A DNA stretch of 64,000 bases from Bugula neritina. Its lineage: Eukaryota > Bryozoa > Gymnolaemata > Cheilostomatida > Bugulidae. The notes beneath the pieces were generated by a model. That model saw only the letters and a list, made by a program, of their open reading frames with translations, searched no databases and had not been told where the DNA came from. The stretch covers positions 8,051,241 through 8,115,240 of the forward strand of contig OZ037768.1 of the NCBI GenBank assembly GCA_964035545.1, in the 5' to 3' direction. Of the stretch, positions 55,085-64,000 are shown piece after piece; position 1 is the first letter of the stretch; each line of letters starts with the position of its first letter. Position numbers and translations under genes: made by a program.

Positions 55085-58000
55085 GGAAACACAACTAGGG
55101 GAATACCCAAATTACTACTAGAAATTGCAAACTCAATTTTTTCACCTATCACAGGAGCTTATTGGTTTTTGAAAGTTTATGCAATGTTTATGTACATTGA
55201 AATTAATAGCTGGTTTTAGTTGTGCAAGTCTTGCGTAAACACCCTGAAATGTTGAACTGGAGAAGATTTACAGCTTAGCTCACTGCATATATTTACTATT
55301 TTTGATAAAACCTATTGGTCAGGGACAACTTCAAACTTCCACATGAAAGAATTAAAACCTATCTGGAGTATTGAGTTTGGACGTTTAGTTTATACTACTT
55401 CAAATGTTCATACATGAATAGAGCACAGCTATTAATATAGTTATAGCTTTGATGAATACTGTAACTGGAGTTTTTTTTAGAATTGGTTAATCTACCAGCA
55501 GCTGGAACCATTGGCTTTTTTTCTAATCGAAGGTTAACCAAGTAGGAGTGGCCATATACCTAATCACTAGGCACATTCATCTTTGTAGAAAAACCAATAA
55601 CAATACTCTCTAGTAAAGATGCCAATTGCAATCTCCCCTAGTTGGATTAGCAATGCTCCTAGTAACTATGGCAAATCTTCCTAGGGGAGATGACAATTGC
55701 AATCTCCCCTAGTGGAGATGTCAATTGCAATCTCCCCTAGTTGGATTAGCAAGGCTCCTAGCAACTATGTCAAATCTGCCTAGGGGAGATGAAAATTGCA
55801 GTCTCTCTTAGTGGAGATAGCAATTGCAATCTCCCCTAGTAGAGATGCCAATTAAAAACACAACTAGGAGAATACATAATTTACTACTAGAAATTGCAAA
55901 CTCAATTTGCTCACTCACCACAGCAGCTTATTGGTTTTTGAAAGTTTCTGCTATGTTTATGTACATTGAAATTAATAGCTGGTTTTAGTTGTGCAAGTCT
56001 TGCGTAAACACCCTGAAATGTTGAACTGGAGAAGATTTACAGCTTAGCTCACTGCATATATTTACTATTTTTGATAAAACCTATTGGTCAGGGACAACTT
56101 CAAACTTCCACATGAACGAATTAAAACCTATCTGGAGTATTGAGTTTGTACGTTTAGTTTATACTACTTCAAATGTTCATACATGAATAGAGCACAGCTA
56201 TTAATATAGTTTTAGCTTTGATGAATACTGTAACTGGAGTTTTTTTTAGAATTGGTTAATCTACCAGCAGCTGGAACCATTGGCTTTTTTTCTAATCGAA
56301 GGTTAACCAAGTAGGATTGGCCATATACCTAATCGCTAGGCACATTCATCTTTGTAGAAAAACCAATTACAATACTCTCTAGTAAAGATGCCAATTGCAA
56401 TCTCCCCTATTTGGATTAGCAAGGCTCCTAGCAACTATGCCAAATCTGCCTAGGGGAAATGAAAATTGCAGTCTCTCCTAGTGGAGATAGCAATTGCAAT
56501 CTCCCCTAGTAGAGATGCCAATTAAAAACACAACTAGGAGAATACATAATTTACTACTAGAAATTGCAAACTCAATTTTCTCACTTACCACAGCAGCTTA
56601 TTGGTTTTTGAAAGTTTATGCTATGTTTATGTACATTGAAATTAATAGCTGGTTTTAGTTGTGCAAGTCTTGCGTAAACACCCTGAAATGTTGAACTGGA
56701 GAAGATTTACAGCTTAGCTCACTGCATATATTTACTATTTTTGATAAAACCTATTGGTCAGGGACAACTTCAAACTTCCACATGAAAGAATTAAAACCTA
56801 TCTGGAGTATTGAGTTTGTACGTTTAGTTTATACTACTTCAAATGTTCATACATGAATAGAGCACAGCTATTAATATAGTTTTAGCTTTGATGAATACTG
56901 TAACTGGAGTTTTTTTTTATTTTAGAATTGGTTAATCTACCAGCAGCTGGAACCATTGGCTTTTTTTCTAATCGAAGGTTAACCAAGTAGGATTGGCCAT
57001 ATACCTAATCACTAGGCACATTCATCTTTGTAGAAAAACCAATTACAATACTCTCTAGTAAAGATGCCAATTGCAATCTCCCCTATTTGGATTAGCAAGG
57101 CTCCTAGCAACTATGCCAAATCTGCCTAGGGGAGATAAAAATTGCAGTCTCTCCTAGTGGAGATAGCAATTGCAATCTCCCCTAGTTGGATTAGCAAGGC
57201 TCCTAGCAACTATGTCAAATCTGCCTAGAGGAGATGAAAATTGCAGTCACTCCTAGTGGAGATAGCAATTGCAATCTCTCCTAGTAGAGATGCCAATTAA
57301 AAACACAACTGGGAGAATACATAGTTTACTACTAGAAATTGCAAACTCAATTTTCTCACTCACCACAGCAGCTTATTGGTTTTTGAAAGTTTATGCTATG
57401 TCTATGTACATTGAAATTAATAGCTGGTTTTAGTTGTGCAAGTCTTGCGTAAACACCCTGAAATGTTGAACTGGAGAAGATTTACAGCTTAGCTCACTGC
57501 ATATATTTACTATTTTTGATAAAACCTATTGGTCAGGGACAACTTCAAACTTCCACATGAAAGAATTAAAACCTATCTGGAGTATTGAGTTTGTACGTTT
57601 AGTTTATACTACTTCAAATGTTCATACATGAATAGAGCACAGCTATTAATATAGTTATAGCTTTGATGAATACTGTAACTGGAGTTTTTTTTTAGAATTG
57701 GTTAATCTCCCAGCAGCTGGAATCATTGGCTTTTTTTCTAATCGAAGGTTAACCAAGTAGGATTGGCCATATACCTAATCACTAGGCACATTCATCTTTG
57801 TAGAAAAACCAATTACAATACTCTCTAGTAAAGATGCCAATTGCAATCTCCCCTAGTTGGATTAGCAAGGCTCCTAGCAACTATGCCAAATCTGCCTAGG
57901 GAAGGTGACAATTGCAATCTCCCCTAGTGGAGATGTCAATTGCAATCTCCCCTAGTTGGATTAGCAAGGCTCCTAGCAACTATGCCAAATCTGCCTAGGG

Positions 58001-61000
58001 GAGATGAAAATTGAAGTCTCTCCTAGTGGAGATAGCAATTGCAATCTCCCCTAGTAGAGATGCCAATTAAAAACACAACTAGGAGAATACATAATTTACT
58101 TCTAGAAATTGCAAACTCAATTTTTTCACTTACCACAGCAGCTTATTGGTTTTTGAAAGTTTATGCTATGTTTATGTACATTGAAATTAATAGCTGGTTT
58201 TAGTTGTGCAAGTCTTGCGTAAACACTTTGAAATGTTGAACTGGAGAAGATTTACAGCTTAGCTCACTGCATATATTTACTATTTTTGATAAAACCTATT
58301 GGTCAGGGACAACTTCAAACTTCCACATGAAAGAATTAAAACCTATCTGGAGTATTGAGTTTGTACGTTTAGTTTATACTACTTCAAATGTTCATACATG
58401 AATAGAGCACAGCTATTAATATAGTTATAGCTTTGATGAATACTGTAACTGGAGTCTTTTTTTAGAATTGGTTAATCTACCAGCAGCTGGAACCATTGGC
58501 TTTTTTTCCAATCGAAGGTTAACCAAGTAGGATTGGCCATATACCTAATCACTAGGCACATTCATCTTTGTAGAAAAACCAATTACAATACTCTCTAGTA
58601 AAGATGCCAATTGCAATCTCCCCTAGTTGGATTAGCAAGGCTCCTAGCAACTATGCCAAATCTGCCTAGGGGAGATGACAATTGCAATCTCCCCTAGTGG
58701 AGATGTCAATTGCAATCTCCCCTAGTTGGATTAGCAAGGCTCCTAGCAACTATGCCAAATCTGCCTAGGGGAGATGAAAATTGAAGTCTCTCCTAGTGGA
58801 GATAGCAATTGCAATCTCCCCTAGTAGAGATGCCAATTAAAAACACAACTAGGAGAATACATAATTTACTTCTAGAAATTGCAAACTCAATTTTTTCACT
58901 TACCACAGCAGCTTATTGGTTTTTGAAAGTTTATGCTATGTTTATGTACATTGAAATTAATAGCTGGTTTTAGTTGTGCAAGTCTTGCGTAAACACTTTG
59001 AAATGTTGAACTGGAGAAGATTTACAGCTTAGCTCACTGCATATATTTACTATTTTTGATAAAACCTATTGGTCAGGGACAACTTCAAACTTCCACATGA
59101 AAGAATTAAAACCTATCTGGAGTATTGAGTTTGTACGTTTAGTTTATACTACTTCAAATGTTCATACATGAATAGAGCACAGCTATTAATATAGTTATAG
59201 CTTTGATGAATACTGTAACTGGAGTCTTTTTTTAGAATTGGTTAATCTACCAGCAGCTGGAACCATTGGCTTTTTTTCTAATCGAAGGTTAACCAAGTAG
59301 GATTGGCCATATACCTAATCACTAAGCACATTCATCTTTGTAGAAAAACCAATTACAATACTCTCTAGTAAAGATGCCAATTGCAATCTCCCCTAGTTGG
59401 ATTAGCAAGGCTCCTAGCAACTATGCCAAATCTGCCTAGGGGAGATGACAATTGCAATCTCCCCTAGTGGAGATGTCAATTGCAATCTCCCCTAGTTGGA
59501 TTAGCAAGGCTCCTAGCAACTATGCCAAATCTGCCTAGGGGAGATGAAAATTGAAGTCTCTCCTAGTGGAGATAGCAATTGCAATCTCCCCTAGTAGAGA
59601 TGCCAATTAAAAACACAACTAGGAGAATATATAATTTACTACTAGAAATTGCAAACTCAATTTTCTCACTCACCACAGCAGCTTATTGGTTTTTGAAAGT
59701 TTATCCTATGTCTATGTACATTGAAATTAATAGCTGGTTTTAGTTGTGCAAGTCTTGCGTAAACACCCTGAAATGTTGAACTGGAGAAGATTTACAGCTT
59801 AGCTCACTGCATATATTTACTATTTTTGATAAAACCTATTGGTCAGGGACAACTTCAAACTTCCACATGAAAGAATTAAAACCTATCTGGAGTATTGAGT
59901 TTGTACGTTTAGTTTATACTACTTCAAATGTTCATACATGAATAGAGCACAGCTATTAATATAATTATAGCTTTGATGAATACTGTAACTGGATTTTTTT
60001 TTTAGAATTGGTCAATCTACCAGCAGCTGGAACCATTGGCTTTTTTTCTAATCGAAGGTTAACCAAGTAGGATAGGCCATATACCTAATCACTAGGCACA
60101 TTCATCTTTGTAGAAAAACCAATTACAATACTCTCTAGTAAAGATGCCAATTGCAATCTCCCCTAGTTGGATTAGCAAGGCTCCTAGCAACTATGCCAAA
60201 TCTGCCTAGGGAGATGACAATTGCAGTCTCCCCTAGTGAAGATAACAATTGCAATCTCCCCTAGTAGAGATGCTAATTAGAAACACAACTAAGAGAATAC
60301 ATAGTTTACTACTAGAATTTGCAAACTCAATTTTCTCACCTACCACAGCAGCTTATTGGTTTTTGAAAGTTTATGCTATGTGCATGTACATTGAAATGAA
60401 CATCTGGTTTTAGTTGTGCCAGTCTTGCATAAACACCATAAAATGCTGGACTGGAAAGAATTCACAGCTTAGCTCACTGCATATTTTTATTATTTTTGAT
60501 AATACAAACTTTCACATAAAATAATTATGAACATCATATAATTAAAACCTTTTAGGAGTGTAGAGTTTGTACGTTTAGTTCATACTACTTCAAATGTTCA
60601 TACATGAATAGAGCATAGCAATTAATATAGCTATAGCTTAGACTATTACTGTAATTTTTTGTTTGGAATTGGATATTCCACCAGCAGAGGTAACAATTGG
60701 CTTTTTTTCTAATTGAAGGTTTTCCATATACCTAATCACTAGGCACATTCATCTTTGTAGAAAAACCAATTACAATACTCTCTAGTAGAGATGTCAATTG
60801 CAATCTCCCCTAGTTGGATTAGCAATGCTCCTAGTAACTATGCCAAATCTGCCTAGGGGAGATGACAATTGCAGTTTCTCCTAGTGGAGATGCCAATTGT
60901 GATCTCCCTTAGTTGGATTAGCAATGCTCCTAGCAACTATGCCAATTCTGCCTAGGAGAGATGAAAATTGTGGTATTCCCTAGTGGGGATGCTAATTGCA

Positions 61001-61115
61001 ATTTTCCCTAGTAGAGATGCTAATTAAAAACCCAAAATTATAGGAGAATATATAATTTACTACTAGAAATTGTAAACTTAATTTGCTCACCTGCCACAAC
61101 AGCTTATCGGGTTTT
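55085..61115 (+). repeat. Satellite array, eight to nine units of about 770 bp with shorter 670-bp variants
   Basis: The anchor word GCTTATTGG recurs at 55157, 55926, 56596, 57371, 58141, 58911, 59681, 60351 and (as GCTTATCGG) 61102, giving steps of 769, 670, 775, 770, 770, 770, 670 and 751. Inner units are nearly identical; the outermost are diverged. Each unit has an AT-rich core (ATTGAAATTAATAGCTGG ... TTTTAGAATTGGTTAATC) and a segment of internal repeats of roughly 100 bp built on CAATTGCAATCTCCCCTAG and its inverted form CTAGGGGAGAT. The step of about 100 bp between unit sizes equals the gain or loss of one internal repeat. No coding frame is shared by the units. Confidence 0.95.
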
Positions 61116-62363
61116 TGAAAGTTAACCTCTTTTTCACTCTCAAGCAGCAATAGGTCACAGAAGAAACTGTTATCAGGAGATGGCACTGTAAAATGAACTG
61201 CCAACCACTTTACAATCAGTCTGTAACTCTATATAATAAATTTGTAGAAAGTTGAGGCTTCACCTGTTGGAATAGCTATTGTTGTCTGTGCGTTTTGTAT
61301 CAGGTATAGGCTTGTTGTCAGCTTGTATCTGCTTGCGTTATAGGTTATAGTGCAATGGGCTTCATCATAGCCTTCTTAACTTTTTGCACTTAATGTCTTG
61401 GTTTGTTAATATAATGATGAAACAAATAAATGTAAATAATTTAATATCTAGTGAGCTGTTGCCGTCTATAATAAGATATAGGCCTAATAATAATAATCTA
61501 ATAGTAGTAAATCTCTCTCAATATTAATTCATAAAAACTCAAGTCAGTTTTTTTGCTGGTTTAGTGAAAGATTGAATGTTGATATATTAAGTTTTACAAA
61601 AAATAATATTCTATATTAATTTAAATACATCATAAATTGCTTTTTTGAAAGTAGTTTGTATAATTTATACTTGATAATTGGAAATTTTTAACTTTTTTTC
61701 AATAATATCTAGCAAAAATACTAACATCTTATAAATATAATATATGAACTAATAAATACAATTCTAAAAACTAAATATTATATGTACAGGCTCGTTACAT
61801 GTATCTTTGACATATTGTGCTATATGTATTTACATTTTGATAAAGCTTTCATATGTTATTAGAAAGCAAATTATATGTAAATAGTGCACACAAAAGTGAT
61901 GTTGAATTAATTTTAGATGCCAAGAAAATGATTGGCTGCAAGACAATTAACTGGGCATCTACATGTACAGCACCTATATGTACAGCATCAACATGTACAA
62001 CATTGACATGTACAGCACTTACATTCACAGCATCTACATGTTTTACAGCACAATACTGGAAGCTAATTATCAGTGGATACATAAATATGACAAGTTAAAG
62101 AGCCATCCTTACAAGAACAGCTTTTCTCAGGATACTTTGAATAATGCTGCCTTATAGCAGGCAGCCTTTTAATGATAATTAAATATCCAATTGGTGACCG
62201 CAAATACACATATTACCATAATTGATAGTATTTCTCTTCATTTAATAGTTTGTAGACTTCGTCATCAAATAATTGAATAATTGAATTGATGATCTCATTT
62301 CGAATTATACATTTCCTGTTCAAAATTAACTGAAAACATATTCAATATGCCAGTTTTGGCGAA
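61116..62363. other. Spacer between satellite array and prodomain fragment
   Basis: AT-rich, no gene recognised. An imperfect 15-bp minisatellite (ACATGTACAGCATCT type) occupies about 61,965-62,050. The open frames across it on both strands are repeat products. Confidence 0.5.
61965..62050 (+). repeat. Imperfect 15-bp minisatellite
   Basis: About six units resembling ACATGTACAGCATCT, with substitutions (CACCTATATGTACAGCATCA, ACATTGACATGTACAGC and so on). Confidence 0.85.
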
Positions 62364-62875
62364 TCAACCGTGCCATGTGTATGGATTCAATTTGTTGCTA
62401 ATCACTTGATGAATCTTGATGCTTAAAGTGAGACTCTCATTGCTGTATTTTAGCACTACTTGTGACTGACATTGGTTAAACGCTGTATAAATGCTGGTAA
62501 TTCTGTCTGCTATTTCAAGTTTTCCACTCGCACCATCACACAAATTTACAGACACATATTGTGAGTGTTTGTGCTCTAAAATTTCTTCAGTAAACTTGCA
62601 GCCATCTTGAGTAACGTCTAGGAAGCTTTCTATTGGCTCTGTTTTGTTGCAGTATTTCACAGTAAAACCCGCTGCTATGATTGGTTTACTTCTTCTAAGT
62701 TGTAAGGTTATTGGATAAATACCAGATGCTGATATTATAATCTGTATTACTAAGCTATCAATAGAGTTTTTCCTTATAGCTTTTTTAAAATTATTCATCT
62801 TTTTACAACTTGTTAAAATATTATCAAAATGGTAGTTTGACTTCAACACTGCTCTTGCTTCTACGGTACAGCACT
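62364..62875 (-). pseudogene. ADAM prodomain fragment (probable 5' part of broken gene 7)
   Basis: The minus strand stays open for about 160 codons and matches the gene 6 prodomain: SGIYPITLQLRRSKPIIAAG beside gene 6 SGFNPMTLQLKQSRPIISAG, then QDGCKF / QDGCHF and YVSVNLCDGASGKLE / HVSVNLCNKVTGKIK. A TGA stands upstream and no signal peptide or clear start ATG was found. The frame stops at the linker to the protease domain. The protease remnant at 46,899-47,855, same strand, begins at about that point of the protein, so the two are best read as one gene split by about 14.5 kb of repeats. Confidence 0.75.
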
Positions 62876-63745
62876 CACACTCATCTCAAGAAAATACCTT
62901 CCCTGATTATAAAGTTGAAAAGCATAGATATATTTTAGACAGGTAATAAGCCAGTACAAAGTTACAGATGTTTCACAAATCATACTGTTATTGTACTATA
63001 TAATATACAGACAAAAGCAATAATTCGTAGATCATCGATAACTCAAGGTCCAACAATTATTTAGACATTTGTAGAAGCAATGAAATGTGTAGATTTCACA
63101 CTATTAATCAGGTTGTGGTTTGTAGATTGAGTATTTTCCCTATGCTTATTGCAAAAATTATCTTCCAAATCATCCAAAAAAATTTAGGTATATCAACAAG
63201 AAAAAATAAATAATCAATAACTTTTTCAGCATTGGGAAATAGCACAACAGTACATTATCGCAAATAAAATGACTCATCTATAATAAAAATTTATTAATTT
63301 TAGTATAACACAATGAATTTTCACTGACTTTGAAGCTCATAAAACAATGATACACTGCAGTGGATACAAATAAGTTATTAGTACAGAACTGGTTTCACTT
63401 CATATACTTTTCTTGTCAAATACCATGAACTATAGTAGGTTGAGTTTTTCTGCGTTTGGAAATTGCCAGAATACCTGTAAATTGTCATCAGTTTATTTTA
63501 TTATAATAGCTCCTGTTGTTGGGATAATTTAAACTAAACAAATTAGTATATGCATCAGAATCTAGCTAAGAGATAAATGATGCTAGAGTTTTATATTACA
63601 ATGTATTTGCATACGGTTGAGGGTTGGTGGAGTTATTCTGTTTCATATAATATAGTTAACTCTTGACATATTTTAGTTTTAAATAAAGCTGACAACATAA
63701 AAATAGATTAATCAAAAACATATATTTAAACTTGATAAGCTATAT
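62876..63745. other. AT-rich stretch without recognised features
   Basis: No gene, repeat or RNA feature could be supported on either strand. The 5' end of the prodomain fragment, if any remains, would lie at its left edge. Confidence 0.5.
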
Positions 63746-64000
63746 ACATATGTGCATGTGTGTGTTATACACGTGTGTGTTATACATGTGTGTGTTACAT
63801 GTGTGTGTTACATGTGTGTTACATGTGTGTGTTACATGTGTGTGTTACATGTGTGTGTTACATGTGTGTGTTACATGTGTGTGTTATACATGTGTGTGTT
63901 ACATGTGTGTTACATGTGTGTGTTACATGTGTGTGTTACATGTGTGTGTTACATGTGTGTGTTACATGTGTGTGTTACATGTGTGTGTTACATGTGTGTG
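63746..64000 (+). repeat. 13-bp minisatellite (ACATGTGTGTGTT)n running off the window
   Basis: About 19 units of ACATGTGTGTGTT, with some two bases shorter (ACATGTGTGTT) and some carrying an extra AT or AC (TTATACATG). The array is cut by the window edge, so its length is unknown. Confidence 0.95.

Noticed and set aside
55085..61115. CRISPR-like array
   Set aside because: Units are about 770 bp, contiguous, with no short repeat-spacer pattern, and the DNA is animal. It is a satellite.
61849..62157. Open frames with AVHVDAVH or CTAPICTAST repeats on both strands
   Set aside because: Products of the 15-bp minisatellite.

Overview
This window is AT-rich animal nuclear DNA. Its genes have many small exons, GT-AG introns, AATAAA signals, microsatellites, tRNA-derived SINE-like pieces and a tandem satellite. 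Nothing in it is prokaryotic. The gene content (membrane ADAM metalloproteases in a lineage-specific tandem array) and the base composition suggest an invertebrate, plausibly a lophotrochozoan. The species cannot be fixed from the sequence alone.

Positions 1-46,078 hold six head-to-tail plus-strand genes of the ADAM family (reprolysin / M12B, similar in layout to the ADAM9/12/19 group). Gene 1 is only the 3' end (1-1872). Gene 2 (4656-11986), gene 3 (13909-20408), gene 4 (22239-28467), gene 5 (31498-40086) and gene 6 (41176-46078) look complete. Splice sites could be placed by comparing the copies with each other. One large first exon encodes the signal peptide, prodomain and metalloprotease domain. 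It is followed by a linker exon, two disintegrin / cysteine-rich exons, a cysteine-rich exon, an EGF-like/stalk exon, a transmembrane exon and two cytoplasmic-tail exons. Almost every intron up to the transmembrane exon is phase 1, so the middle exons are symmetric cassettes.

The copies have diverged in how they are anchored and whether they can cut. Genes 1, 2, 4 and 5 are type I membrane proteins. Gene 3 has swapped its transmembrane and cytoplasmic exons for three Ser/Thr-rich exons and a short hydrophobic C-terminus that looks like a GPI-anchor signal. Gene 5 keeps a proline-rich, SH3-ligand-like tail, whereas genes 1 and 2 end in a basic, NLS-like tail. Gene 6 is a catalytically dead protease: its zinc motif is destroyed, and it has no cysteine switch and no EGF module. 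Gene 5 is divergent overall but carries two tracts nearly identical to genes 1-4 with sharp edges, the mark of gene conversion.

From 46 kb to the end the window is repeat-rich. A broken ADAM pseudogene on the minus strand lies in two pieces (prodomain at 62.36-62.85 kb; protease and stalk at 46.9-47.86 kb). The roughly 14.5 kb between them holds a KRBA2/Ginger-like integrase remnant (52.9-54.3 kb), long diverged direct repeats, a (TA)n tract and a satellite array of about 770-bp units (55.1-61.1 kb). The window ends inside a 13-bp minisatellite.
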